Of a DNA stretch of 64,000 nucleotides, positions 44,203-53,118 are shown piece by piece. The stretch comes from Streptomyces sp. SA15 (lineage in GTDB: Bacteria > Actinomycetota > Actinomycetes > Streptomycetales > Streptomycetaceae). The DNA lies in assembly GCF_002291145.1 (NCBI RefSeq), contig NZ_NTGE01000036.1:1-64000 (forward strand), read 5' to 3'. The notes below the pieces were generated by a model. The model worked only from the letters and a program-made list of their open reading frames with translations, was not told the DNA's origin and ran no database searches. The position numbers and the translations under genes are program-made. The stretch's first letter is position 1. Every line of letters starts with the position of its first letter.

Positions 44203-45467
44203 CAGTTGGTCCTCCAGACCGCGACCCGCCAGCGCGACAGCCAGCCCCACAGCACACCGGCCAGGAAGCCGGTGAGGATCAGCGCGCCGAGCAGCCACCA
44301 GCCGCGCCCGAGGCCGAAGGAGGCCACGTCACTCGCCGGCGACGGCCCGTCCACCACGTCGACGGTCAGCTCCAGCGGCAGACCCGGCGTCGTCTTCACA
44401 CCGGACGCCGCCGAGTAGGAGTGGGTCACCTGGAGGCACACCGTCTCGGCGGGCGCCTCCTCGTCGTCGCTCTGCGCCTTCGGGTACCGCAGCCCCGTCG
44501 ACACCACGTCCGTACGGCCGTTGCCCGCCGCCTCGCCGCGCACGATCTCCCGGCCGCGGACCGTCACGGCCCGCAGCAGCACGCCGTACGACGGGTTCAC
44601 GGCCCGGTCCGCCGACACGCTCACCGACGCGCGCAGCTCCTGCCCGGGATCCACATCCACGCGGTACCACCGCTGCTGCCCGAACTCCTCGCGGTCGGTG
44701 TACAGACCGGACTTCAGACCCGGTGCCTTCGCGCACTCACCCGCACCCTCCGTGGCCACCGGCGTCACCACCGGATCGGCCGCCCGGTCCACCAACTGGT
44801 TGACGCGGTCGGTGAGTTCGTCGGTGTGTTCCACCGAGGTGTACGTCCCGCCGGTCGCCTCCGCGATACAGCTGAGCTGCTGCCGCATCTTGGTGTTGGG
44901 GACCAGGCCGAGCGTGTCGATGGTCAGTCCGACGCCCTTGGCCGCGATCTCGCGGGCCACCTCGCACGGGTCGAGCGGGGCGCAGGTGTCCTCGCCGTCG
45001 CTGATCAGCACGATGCGCTTGGATCCGGTGCCGCCGTCGAGGTCGTCGGCGGCCTTGAGCAGGGCGGGGCCGATCGGCGTCCAGCCGGTGGGCGTGAGGG
45101 TCGCCACCGCCGTCTTGGCCTCCGTGCGGTCCAGCGGGCCGACCGGGTAGAGCTGCGCGGTGTCCTTGCAGCCCGTCTTCTGGTCGTCGCCGGGGTAGTT
45201 GGCGCCGAGGGTCCGGATGCCGAGCCGGACCTCCTCGGGTGTCGCGTCCAGCACTTCGTTGAAGGCCTGTTTCGCCGCGGCCATCCGGGACTGGCCGTCG
45301 ATGTCCCGGGCCCGCATGGAACCGCTCACGTCGAGGACGAGGTTCACCTTCGGCGCGTCCTCGCCCGTGGGTTCGCCGGCCGCCGCCGCGACCGGGAAGG
45401 CGAGCCCGGCCGTCAAGGCGGCGAGCAGGGCGCACACTCCTGCCGCCAGCCGTTGTCTTGTGATCAT
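44202..45467 (-). CDS. Secreted VWA-domain protein with C-terminal anchor
   Basis: A 421-residue exported protein. Signal peptide at 1-31, then a von Willebrand A domain (~38-225) with an intact metal site: DVSGSM near residue 46, the Thr of TGWTPIGPAL near 125, and SDGEDT near 150. A beta-rich outer region follows (WYRVDVDPGQELRASVSV), and a C-terminal transmembrane helix (WWLLGALILTGFLAGVLWGWL). VWA domains bind partners through the metal site; the coupled downstream gene is the likely partner. It acts outside the membrane. Confidence 0.9.
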   Translation of the reverse strand: MITRQRLAAGVCALLAALTAGLAFPVAAAAGEPTGEDAPKVNLVLDVSGSMRARDIDGQSRMAAAKQAFNEVLDATPEEVRLGIRTLGANYPGDDQKTGCKDTAQLYPVGPLDRTEAKTAVATLTPTGWTPIGPALLKAADDLDGGTGSKRIVLISDGEDTCAPLDPCEVAREIAAKGVGLTIDTLGLVPNTKMRQQLSCIAEATGGTYTSVEHTDELTDRVNQLVDRAADPVVTPVATEGAGECAKAPGLKSGLYTDREEFGQQRWYRVDVDPGQELRASVSVSADRAVNPSYGVLLRAVTVRGREIVRGEAAGNGRTDVVSTGLRYPKAQSDDEEAPAETVCLQVTHSYSAASGVKTTPGLPLELTVDVVDGPSPASDVASFGLGRGWWLLGALILTGFLAGVLWGWLSRWRVAVWRTN

Positions 45468-45512
45468 CGGCGGATCCTATGGAGCAAGTGTGTCGCGCTC
45501 CAAAACGGCTGC

Positions 45513-47012
45513 TCAGTGCAGCGGATTGGGCAGCGCGGTCCACTGGTCCCCGGGCGTGCCCGGGGAGAGCCGCATCAGCGTCAACGCCTTGGCGGGCAGC
45601 GGCTCTTCGAGCAGTGCGAGAAGGTCCGGCGTGCGCGGAAGGTCCGGTACGGCCGTCTCCAGCGCCGCCCGCAGCGCCGCCGCCGAACCCGCCGTACCCG
45701 CGAGGGCCCCCGCAACCAGCGACCCGAACAGCTTGCGCCGCAGAGTCGTTTCGTCGTCCGTGACGATCCGGCCGGTCAGCTCCGGGACCGGGATGCCGTG
45801 CCGGGCCAGCCGGACGGGACTGACCCGGATGTCGGCGAGGTCGCGGTAGACCAGACGCAAGGGGGCGCCCGACGAGGACAGGACGACCAGGAGGTTCTGG
45901 CCGTGCGCCTCCAGGGCCACCCCCAGGTCCAGCAGCCGCAGCCCGACCGTGAGGGCGAGCCGGGCGAAGTCGGCGAGCCAGGCGGGCGAGCCGGGCAGCT
46001 CGGTGGTGGTGAGGGCCGCCACCGGCACGACCCGCTCACCTCGCTCCGTGGCCGCGTACACCTGCGGCGACTCCCGCAACACCGCCGCCAGATCGGGGGA
46101 GTCGGCCGTGACCGCGCCCAGCGTGCGGGTGACGTGCAGCAGGCCGTCCATGCGGTCCGCCAGCGTCTGCGCGAACGCCGAGAGGATCGCGGACAGGCGG
46201 ATCGAGTAGACGGAGATGTCCCGCACCGACGAGGTCAGCCGCGCGCTCAGTGCCGTCTTGACGTGCGGTCCGTCCGGCAGGGCCAGGGTGCGCAGGGACA
46301 TCAGCGGATGCGCGTCCAGCCCCGCATCGCCAGAACGTTTCAGCACATGCTCCGCCTGCCACGGATGCACCGGCACCAGCAGCCGTTCCCCCTCCCGCAT
46401 CGCCTCCGGCCACTCACCCGTCACCAGGCACTCGCCCGCCGGGACCGGCACCAGCCCCAGCCGCACCAGCGGCCCGTGCTCGGGGCCGTAGGCGAGCTGC
46501 TCCGCCACCGAGAAGCCGGGCCGGGAACGGCAGTTGGGGTGGTACGGATGCCCGTCGACCACCCGCTGCTCCCACTCCCAGTCCTTCGCCGGCCACTCCT
46601 TCGGGCGCGGTCGCCGTCCGGCCCGGGACAGCGCCAACGAGGCGACACTGTGGCCGAGCTCCGCGGCGAGGCCGCTGCCGTGCGGTACGGCGAGATCGGT
46701 CATCAGCCGCGCCGGATCGTCGTACGACAGGTCGTCGAGCAGTACGGCGGTGACGTACGTGGCGGTGGCGTACGGGTCCGGATGCGGACCGAGCAGACGG
46801 CGGCCGTCCGAAAGGCGCAGGGCGAGTCCCTCCCGCCCTGCCGTGCGGGACGCGACCCACGGCAGCGGTTCATGGGCGAGCGCACGCCACAGGCGGGTCA
46901 GCACGGCCGCGCGGGCACCGGGCAGTGCGGCCGTGTACCGCGGCAGAAGGCCGGGGCGTACGGCGGCCAGCTCCTCGGCGACCTCTGCCTCGACGGTGGA
47001 GGGACGGTGCAC
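45513..47012 (-). CDS. IucA/IucC-family siderophore synthetase (copy 1)
   Basis: A 499-residue NRPS-independent siderophore (NIS) synthetase, which joins citrate- or dicarboxylate-type acids to amines with ATP. Landmarks: DGHPYHPNCRSRPGFS near residue 185 (the GHPxHPxxKxR motif, here with NCRSR), VPVHPWQAEHVL near 250, SARLTSSVRDIS, ALEAHGQNLLV near 385 and YRDLADIRV. GTG 47012 chosen for GAGGAG 8 nt upstream. Divergent from a second NIS synthetase. The Lys of the ATP-binding motif appears replaced, so activity may differ. Confidence 0.9.
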   Translation of the reverse strand: MHRPSTVEAEVAEELAAVRPGLLPRYTAALPGARAAVLTRLWRALAHEPLPWVASRTAGREGLALRLSDGRRLLGPHPDPYATATYVTAVLLDDLSYDDPARLMTDLAVPHGSGLAAELGHSVASLALSRAGRRPRPKEWPAKDWEWEQRVVDGHPYHPNCRSRPGFSVAEQLAYGPEHGPLVRLGLVPVPAGECLVTGEWPEAMREGERLLVPVHPWQAEHVLKRSGDAGLDAHPLMSLRTLALPDGPHVKTALSARLTSSVRDISVYSIRLSAILSAFAQTLADRMDGLLHVTRTLGAVTADSPDLAAVLRESPQVYAATERGERVVPVAALTTTELPGSPAWLADFARLALTVGLRLLDLGVALEAHGQNLLVVLSSSGAPLRLVYRDLADIRVSPVRLARHGIPVPELTGRIVTDDETTLRRKLFGSLVAGALAGTAGSAAALRAALETAVPDLPRTPDLLALLEEPLPAKALTLMRLSPGTPGDQWTALPNPLH

Positions 47013-47104
47013 GGTCGGGCTCCTCGGGTACGAGTGGTGTGTCACGACAGGTGGTGACGACAGACATACTGATCGTCTCCGCCCGAACGGACCGTAGAGA
47101 ACGA

Positions 47105-48628
47105 GTGGAACGCGTGGATCCCTTCCCCCCACCCTCCGCCGACGACGCCGCACCGCGCGACGACGTGGCGGACCGCGCCGACGCCTACGCGGCGGCGCCC
47201 CTCCTGAACTGCCTGCTGAGGGAGGTGGCCGAGCCCCTCCGGGGCGCCGGCCGACGCCGCACGTACCGGCTGCCCGGTGGCCGGATGCTGCGGGTCCGGG
47301 GCGAGCGGCGGCCCGCCGAACCCGAGGTGTACACCGCGGACGGCTGGCGGCGCGTCGGCCACCCGGAACTCGTCAAACTCGTCGCCGAGGAACTGGTCCG
47401 GCACACCGGCCTGCCCAACCACGAACTGCCCGCCGAGATGATCGACAGCCGGGACGCGGTGGCCGCCCTGCTCACCGCCCGCGCCCGCGCGACGCCCCCC
47501 GACGACCCCTACCTGCTCTCCGAGCAGTCCCTCCTCACCGGCCACCCCCACCACCCCGCGCCCAAGGCGCGGGGTGGTGGCCCCGTCGCCGGCTGGCTGC
47601 CGTACGCGCCCGAGGCGCACGCCCGCTTCCCGCTGGCGCTGCTCGGGCTGCGCGCGGACACGGTCGTCGAGGAGGGCGACACCTTGGCCCTCGACACCCT
47701 CGGCGAGGCCCCGCCCGGCTACCGGCTGCTGCCCGCCCACCCCTGGCAGCTCGACCTGGCCGCCCGCGACCTCGCCCCGGCCTTCGCCGACGGCCGCCTG
47801 ATCCGGCTGGGCACGACCGCGTTCGAGACCTGGCCGACGGCCGCGATCCGCACGGTGTACGCACCCGAGCGGGACCTGTTCCTGAAATTCAGCCTCGATG
47901 TGCGCATCACCAACGACATCCGCCGGCTGTGGCGGCACGACCTGCTGAAACTGCGCCGGACGGACACGGCGGTCGTCTCGGCCTTCACCGCGCTCGACGG
48001 CCCTGCGGCCTGGTTGAGCGACACCGGCTACCGCACCGCCGACTTCGCCTTCGAGGAACTCGCCGTCCTGGTCCGCGACGGACTGCGCGGTCACCTGGTG
48101 TCCGGCACGACCCCGCTGCTCGCGGCCGGTCTGGTGGAGGGCTTCACCGGCAACCCGCTCGACAGTGCGGCCGATCCGGCGGCCTGGTGGGGGGCGTACC
48201 TGGCCCAGGTCGTGCCCCCGGCCCTGGCGGCCTTCGCCGACCACGGCGTCGTCCTCGAAGCACACCTGCAGAATACGCTGGTCGCCGTCGACGCCGACGG
48301 CACACCGGTGCAGGCGCTGTTCCGGGACGCCGAGGGCGTGAAGCTGCTGCCGGAGGTGTCCCGGGCGGCCGGCTGGGAGCGGCTGGTGTACTGCCTGGTC
48401 GTCAACCACCTCACCGAGGTCGCCGCGGCCCTGGCCGAACGCCGGCCCGGCCTCGACCCCTGGCCCGCCGTACGCCGCGAACTCTCCCGCCACGACCTCC
48501 CCGAGATCCCCGCCCTGCTCACCTCGCCCACCCTGCCCGGCAAGACCAACCTGCTGCTGCGGTGGACGGGCGCGGACGGGGCGGACGCCCGGTATCTGCC
48601 GCTGCCGAACCCGCTGGCCCGTACATGA
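47105..48628 (+). CDS. IucA/IucC-family siderophore synthetase (copy 2)
   Basis: A 507-residue NIS synthetase. It has the canonical TGHPHHPAPKARGG near residue 150, LLPAHPWQLDLAA near 215, FLKFSLDVRITNDIR near 260, VVLEAHLQNTLV near 385 and FRDAEGVKLLPE near 410. GTG 47105 chosen (GTG 47114 possible; neither has a strong ribosome site). Only 92 nt separate the two divergent starts. No decarboxylase, N-hydroxylase, acyltransferase or exporter gene is adjacent, so precursors must come from elsewhere. Confidence 0.9.
   Translation: MERVDPFPPPSADDAAPRDDVADRADAYAAAPLLNCLLREVAEPLRGAGRRRTYRLPGGRMLRVRGERRPAEPEVYTADGWRRVGHPELVKLVAEELVRHTGLPNHELPAEMIDSRDAVAALLTARARATPPDDPYLLSEQSLLTGHPHHPAPKARGGGPVAGWLPYAPEAHARFPLALLGLRADTVVEEGDTLALDTLGEAPPGYRLLPAHPWQLDLAARDLAPAFADGRLIRLGTTAFETWPTAAIRTVYAPERDLFLKFSLDVRITNDIRRLWRHDLLKLRRTDTAVVSAFTALDGPAAWLSDTGYRTADFAFEELAVLVRDGLRGHLVSGTTPLLAAGLVEGFTGNPLDSAADPAAWWGAYLAQVVPPALAAFADHGVVLEAHLQNTLVAVDADGTPVQALFRDAEGVKLLPEVSRAAGWERLVYCLVVNHLTEVAAALAERRPGLDPWPAVRRELSRHDLPEIPALLTSPTLPGKTNLLLRWTGADGADARYLPLPNPLART
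47548..47580. repeat. 15-bp perfect inverted repeat inside the siderophore synthetase gene
   Basis: Arms 47548-47562 and 47566-47580, fully complementary, with a CAA loop. It covers codons for the conserved HHPAPKARGG motif, so it may be imposed by coding. It would still form a very stable RNA hairpin ~440 nt into the message. Confidence 0.7.
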
Positions 48629-48682
48629 TCTGAATCACCCAGGGCCTGATCGGCTCGGCCTCGGCGGCGCCACGCCGTCTGG

Positions 48683-48982
48683 GTGACCCTGCCGTGGCTG
48701 CCGCTCGCGGGGAAGTCCGCCGTGATCCTCAGTGCCCGCGGCGGCGCCTACGGCCCCGGTACTCCCCGGGAGCCCTTCGACTTCCAGGAGCCCTTCCTGC
48801 GCGCCTACTTCTCGGTGCTGGGGCTCGAGGACGTGGAGTTCGTGCACACCGAGCCCACCCACGCCCCGGTCATGCCGTTCCTGGAGCAGTTCAAGGACGC
48901 CCACGAGGCGTCCCGCACCGCCGCTCTGGACGCGGTCGAGGCGCTGGCCACCCGCGTACCGGCGCAGACCCCCACGGCCTGA
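48683..48982 (+). pseudogene. Truncated FMN-dependent azoreductase (C-terminal part)
   Basis: About 99 codons from GTG 48683. The product matches only the second half of AzoR/AcpD flavodoxin-fold quinone reductases: LAGKSAVILSARGGAYGPGT, DFQEPFLRAYFSVLGLEDVEFVHTEPT. The family is normally ~200 residues; the N-terminal flavin-phosphate loop is missing and no frame upstream supplies it in the 54 nt to the previous gene. Probably a decayed gene. Confidence 0.75.
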
Positions 48983-49065
48983 GCCGTACCGGCGGCCGGG
49001 CGGACCCCCGGGCCGACCCGGCGTCACGCAACGCACTCACGTACGAAGAGAGGACATCCCGCACG

Positions 49066-49854
49066 ATGGATACCGCACTCAAGGACCGTGTGGTCCTGGT
49101 CACCGGTGCTTCCACCGGTATCGGCGCCGCGACCGCCCGGGCCTACGGCCAGGAGGGCGCCCGCGTCGCCATCACCTACCGCAACAATCCGGAGAAGGCC
49201 GAGAAGGTCGCCTCCGAGATCGAGGCCGCCGGCGGGCAGGCCTTAGTGGTCCGGCTCGACCTGGAGGACCTGCGCACCGTCGAGGAGGCCGCGAACACCG
49301 TCGTCGAGCAGTGGGGCGGGATCGACGTGCTCGTCGCCAACGCCGTGCGCTGGGGCGGCGACGGCCCGCCGGACCCGAGCATCCGCTTCGAGCACGTGTC
49401 GCTCGAGGAGTGGCAGGCCATGATCAGCGCCAACCTGATCGGCGCCGCCGCCCAGGTCCGCGCCGTCCTGCCGAGCATGCGCTCGCGCGGCTGGGGGCGA
49501 ATCGTGCTGATCTCCTCCAGCGTCGCCGAGGAGGGCGTGCCCGGCCCCGGTCCGTACGGAACGGCCAAGTCCGGTCTCTACGGCCTCGCCCGCAGTCTCG
49601 CCTGGGAGGCCGGCCGGGACGGCATCCTGGTCAATGTCGTGGCTCCCGGCTTCACCCTGACCGACAGCCGCCCGCCCATCCCCAAGGCCATCACCGACAA
49701 GCTGGCCTCCGGCACGCCCACCCGTCGTCTCTCCGACGCGGACGATGTCGCCAAGCTGGTCCTGTTCCTCGGCTCGGGGGCCAACGGCAACCTCACGGGC
49801 GAGGTCGTCCGCGACGGTTCGTCCGCCGCCCGTGCCCCTCACGTCGGTCCCTGA
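49066..49854 (+). CDS. Short-chain dehydrogenase/reductase with a TTA codon
   Basis: A 262-residue SDR oxidoreductase. Cofactor motif VTGASTGIGAATARAYG (residues 13-29), acidic-end AITYRNN (NADP-preferring), VLVANAVRWGG in place of the usual NNAG, SANLIGA, ISSS and the active-site PYGTAKSGLYGL (YxxxK near 165). The proton-relay Asn of NNAG is replaced by Asn-Ala-Val, an atypical variant. TTA at 49243-49245 (Leu60) makes it bldA-dependent in Streptomyces. It lies between two truncated genes. Confidence 0.9.
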   Translation: MDTALKDRVVLVTGASTGIGAATARAYGQEGARVAITYRNNPEKAEKVASEIEAAGGQALVVRLDLEDLRTVEEAANTVVEQWGGIDVLVANAVRWGGDGPPDPSIRFEHVSLEEWQAMISANLIGAAAQVRAVLPSMRSRGWGRIVLISSSVAEEGVPGPGPYGTAKSGLYGLARSLAWEAGRDGILVNVVAPGFTLTDSRPPIPKAITDKLASGTPTRRLSDADDVAKLVLFLGSGANGNLTGEVVRDGSSAARAPHVGP

Positions 49855-49896
49855 CGCGCCGGCTCCTCCATACCACCCCTGCCCTCCTGCCTGGGC

Positions 49897-50193
49897 ATGT
49901 CGCCGGCCCGCACCGGCCTCGCGGCGGGCGCCGAGCCCAAGCGCCGCGCGGCGAAGAAGTCCGGCCCCGCCGCCTCCGGCGACGCCCTCGCCTCCCCGAT
50001 GCAGGGCACCATCGTCAAGGTCGCGGTCGAGGAGGGCCAGGAAGTCCAGGAGGGCGACCTGATCGTCGTACTCGAAGCGATGAAGAGGGAACAGCCGCTG
50101 AACGCGTACAAGCCCGGCACCATCAAGGGCCTCTCCGCCGATGTCGGCGTGTCGATCACGTCCGGCGCCGCGATCTGCGAGATCAAGGACTGA
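49897..50193 (+). pseudogene. Detached biotin-carrier end of an acyl-CoA carboxylase alpha subunit
   Basis: The 98 codons match just the C-terminus of Streptomyces AccA-type biotin carboxylase proteins (~590 aa): [60 protein letters not shown]...[12 protein letters not shown]. The biotinylated Lys in EAMK remains, but the next residue is Arg instead of the usual Met. No biotin-carboxylase domain precedes it and ATG 49897 has no ribosome site. Most likely a truncated paralogue; a free-standing biotin carrier is the less likely alternative. Confidence 0.72.
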
Positions 50194-50296
50194 CCCGTAC
50201 GACACACAACGGCCCGCCGCCCCCTCTTTCGCGTCCCCTCACCGTAGGAGCAGCCATGCCCGCCCGGCCTCGCCCACACCTCGCGCACACGAACCC

Positions 50297-51202
50297 ATGA
50301 CCGCGTCGGCAGCACAAAGAAACGTCTCCGGTTCGGTCCGCAGGATCACCGTCGAAGCCGGGGGACTGCTCCTGTCCGGACTCCTCGGTGAACCGGAGCA
50401 CGAGCCGACGCGCGCCGTGGTGGTGGCCCTGCACGGCGGTGGACTGAATTCCGGGTACTTCGACGCCCGAACCCGACCAGGCCTGTCGCTCCTGACCCTC
50501 GGGTCGAGCCTCGGGTACACCGTCCTCGCCCTCGACCGCCCAGGCTACGGCCTGTCCGCCGCCCGTCTGCCACGAGGCCAACGTCTGGTGGACCAGGCCG
50601 CGTCCGTACACGCCGCACTCCAGGACTTCGCCTCCCGTCACGCGACCGGAGCGGGAATCCTGCTCCTGGCGCACTCCTTCGGCGCCAAGGTGGCCCTCGG
50701 CGTCGCCGCGGACCTGGCTGACGAGAGCCTGCTCGGACTGGATCTGTCGGGCATCGGTCATGTGTACCAGGCGGAGCGGTACGACCTGCCCGACGCCACC
50801 AGGAACGGGGGCTGGAAGCGGAACTGGGGCCCGTTGTACCTCTACCCGCCGGGCACTTTCCGCCAGGGCCATACCCCTGTCGAACCGATGCCTCCCCAGG
50901 AGGCCGTGGACGCCGCCCGTTGGCCCGAGCGCTTCCACGCCCTGGCGCCGTGCGTCCGCGTACCCGTGCGGCTGACCTTCGCGGAGCACGAGTCCTGGTG
51001 GCGACACGACCCCGACGCACTCACAGACCTCACCGCCGCCTTCACCGCCGCCCCACGCGTCACCATCGACCGCCAGCCGGCCGCCGGCCACAACATCAGC
51101 CTCGGCTGGGCAGCACGCTCATACCACCTGCGTGCTCTGGCGTTCTTGGAAGAATGTCTTGTGTCCCGTGCGACCGACGCGAACTCCGGCCCAGAAAAGT
51201 GA
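50297..51202 (+). CDS. Alpha/beta hydrolase
   Basis: A 301-residue hydrolase. Oxyanion-hole segment VVALHGGGLNSGYFDAR (near residue 44), ALDRPGYGLS near 82, nucleophile elbow LLLAHSFGAKVALG (Ser near 126), acid region FAEHESWW near 235 and catalytic His in AAGHNISLG near 265. HGGG is typical of esterase/thioesterase-like members. Start at ATG 50297, chosen where the conserved domain begins; no strong ribosome site. Substrate unknown. Confidence 0.88.
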   Translation: MTASAAQRNVSGSVRRITVEAGGLLLSGLLGEPEHEPTRAVVVALHGGGLNSGYFDARTRPGLSLLTLGSSLGYTVLALDRPGYGLSAARLPRGQRLVDQAASVHAALQDFASRHATGAGILLLAHSFGAKVALGVAADLADESLLGLDLSGIGHVYQAERYDLPDATRNGGWKRNWGPLYLYPPGTFRQGHTPVEPMPPQEAVDAARWPERFHALAPCVRVPVRLTFAEHESWWRHDPDALTDLTAAFTAAPRVTIDRQPAAGHNISLGWAARSYHLRALAFLEECLVSRATDANSGPEK

Positions 51203-51705
51203 AACGGCCTGTTTCTCCGTGTGCCTTCCGGCTGTCCTCCTCCGCGAGTGTGCGGGCGTGGGCGGTGAAAGACCTGCCAGTGGGGGCGGACCTGCGGCGA
51301 TGCCGTGGTATCGCGACGATTGACCCAGGCGTCCGGCGGGAGCGCCTCGCCGTACGCATACCGCCGACGGACGTCGCGTGGGAGACCTGGGCCGTCCCGA
51401 GCCTCTGACGGCCCTCCGGGTCCGTGCGTTCGCGGCTGGGTAACGGACGCGTGGCGGCGACGCGAAACCCTCGTTGCAATGCGGCGCGACCAACTTCCCC
51501 CTGTTGACCGGTACTTCGGCCGTGGATAGCGTCGTCGGCCATGCGGTCCACTCTGCGGTTCACCCAGCGACGCGCCGTCGATCTGATGCGCGTCGCCGCC
51601 GCGCTGTGTAGCTGACCCGTCATCGCGCCGCCGCGGCGGCCCACACCTCGAACGGCCCCTCGTGTCGGTCCCGTTCGCCCGCGTGCGCGCCTGGGTGCCC
51701 GGCAG
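51203..51705 (+). other. Gene-free stretch
   Basis: No supported gene in about 500 nt. Frames on either strand are Arg/Pro/Ala-rich shadows without family resemblance or ribosome sites. Confidence 0.55.
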
Positions 51706-51800
51706 CCCAGCTCACCCACGCAAGCCCAGCTGACCAACCCAATCCCAGCTGACCAACCCAATCCCAGCTGACCGACGCAAGCCCAGCTCACCAACGCAAG
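51706..51800. repeat. Five tandem 19-bp repeats
   Basis: Units at 51706, 51725, 51744, 51763 and 51782, consensus CCCAGCTSACCMACSCAAK; the second and third are identical. Nineteen is not a multiple of three, so they are not coding. They are followed by a direct repeat of GCGATCCCGCACGTCC (about 51804 and 51836), reaching to the ribosome site of the next gene. Confidence 0.9.
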
Positions 51801-51864
51801 CCCGCGATCCCGCACGTCCCCGATCTTTCATGTCCGCGATCCCGCACGTCCGCGAAGGAGTCCC

Positions 51865-53118
51865 GTGAACCCGTTCAGAACCCGCCGTTCCGCCCTGGTG
51901 ACGCTGGGCTCGGCCGTCCTGCTGGCCGGCGCCGGCACCGCCCCGTCCGCCGCGGCGGAGGAACGGCCCGCCCGCCCGTCCGCCGCGCTCGACTGGTACG
52001 ACACGACGGCCGCGACCATCGCTGCCGGTGGGGCCACGACCCAGATCACCAACAGCCGGACCTGGGGCATCAGTTGGCTCGCGGCGGCCCGAGCCACCCG
52101 CGAGGTGCCGCCCGGCGTCGACCGAAGGGACTTCCAGGACGCGGCCCTGGCATCCGCCGTACACGATGCCCTGGTGGCACTGATCCCGTCCCGCACCCAG
52201 GAACTGGACACCGCGCTGCGCACGACACTGGACCGCTTTCCGGACGGACCGGCCAAGGCGAAGGGCCTGGCGGCCGGTGCCCGCCAGGCACGACTGGTCC
52301 TCGCCTCGCGGAAGGGCGACGGTCTCGACCCGGCTTCGGTGAACGCGCCGTTCACCGTGCCGCCGGCGGCCCCCGGCGTGTGGCAGCCGACGCCGCCCGC
52401 CTACGCCCCGGCCGCACAGTACGGCAACCGGATCGCCCGGCCCTTCCTGCTGGACAGCCCCGACCAGTACCGGCTGCCCGCGCCGCCCGCCCTGGACTCC
52501 GCGCGCTACCGGGCCGATCTGGCCGAGGTGCGGGCGTTCGGGGCCGTGGACAGCACCGTACGCACGGCGCTGCAGACCGAGACCGCCACCTTCTGGCTCG
52601 GCTCTTCACTGACGCTGTACACCGAGCCGCTGCGGATCGCCCTGGCCCGGTCGCCACGGTCCGTCCCCGCACAGGCCTCGCTGGTGGCGCTGTTCCACAT
52701 CGCCCTGGTGGACACGCAGATCGCCACGTCCGACACCAAGTACGCCCACCTGCGCTGGCGCCCGGTCACGGCCATCCGCACCGGCACGATCGACCCCGAC
52801 CCCAACTGGACGCCACTGCACGTCACGCCGGCTCATCCCGACCACCCCAGCGGCCACAACACGTACTCGGGAGCGGCGGAAACGATCCTCACGGCGCTCA
52901 CCGGGCCGCGCACTGCACCGTTCGAGCTGGCCAGCCCCACCGCCCCCGGAGTGACGCGCACGTACACGGCCTGGAGTCAGCTGTCCCAGGAGAACGAGGA
53001 CGCCCGCGTGTACTCCGGCATCCACACCCGCTCGGCCGACGTGGCCGGCCTCGCTCTCGGCAAGCGGGTCGCGGTGCACGCGCTGCGCAACGCGGGGCGC
53101 CTGTTCAACGTGTGGTGA
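51865..53118 (+). CDS. Exported vanadium-haloperoxidase-like PAP2 protein
   Basis: A 417-residue secreted protein with a twin-arginine-like signal (RTRRSALVTLGSAVLLAGAG). The phosphate/vanadate-binding triad of the family is present late in the chain: KYAHLRWRP (Kx6RP) near residue 295, HPSGHNTYSGAAE (PSGH) near 330, and ARVYSGIHTRSAD (Rx5H) near 385. The usual Ser before the last Arg is Ala. Vanadium-dependent haloperoxidases and bacterial acid phosphatases share this fold, so either activity is possible. GTG start at 51865 with GAAGGAG upstream. Confidence 0.9.
   Translation: MNPFRTRRSALVTLGSAVLLAGAGTAPSAAAEERPARPSAALDWYDTTAATIAAGGATTQITNSRTWGISWLAAARATREVPPGVDRRDFQDAALASAVHDALVALIPSRTQELDTALRTTLDRFPDGPAKAKGLAAGARQARLVLASRKGDGLDPASVNAPFTVPPAAPGVWQPTPPAYAPAAQYGNRIARPFLLDSPDQYRLPAPPALDSARYRADLAEVRAFGAVDSTVRTALQTETATFWLGSSLTLYTEPLRIALARSPRSVPAQASLVALFHIALVDTQIATSDTKYAHLRWRPVTAIRTGTIDPDPNWTPLHVTPAHPDHPSGHNTYSGAAETILTALTGPRTAPFELASPTAPGVTRTYTAWSQLSQENEDARVYSGIHTRSADVAGLALGKRVAVHALRNAGRLFNVW

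Noticed and set aside
47013..47104. Iron box (IdeR/DmdR type) between the two siderophore synthetases
   Set aside because: No match to the TTAGGTTAGGCTAACCTAA-type palindrome; only a weak GTCAC-N8-GTGAC repeat is visible.
51706..51800. Repeats considered as a CRISPR array
   Set aside because: Units are contiguous with no spacers, and no cas genes are present.
51096..51815. Minus-strand frame reading through the 19-bp repeats (repeated Gly-Trp-Ser-Ala peptides)
   Set aside because: The 19-bp period shifts frame each unit, so the repetitive peptide is accidental; no ribosome site or domain.
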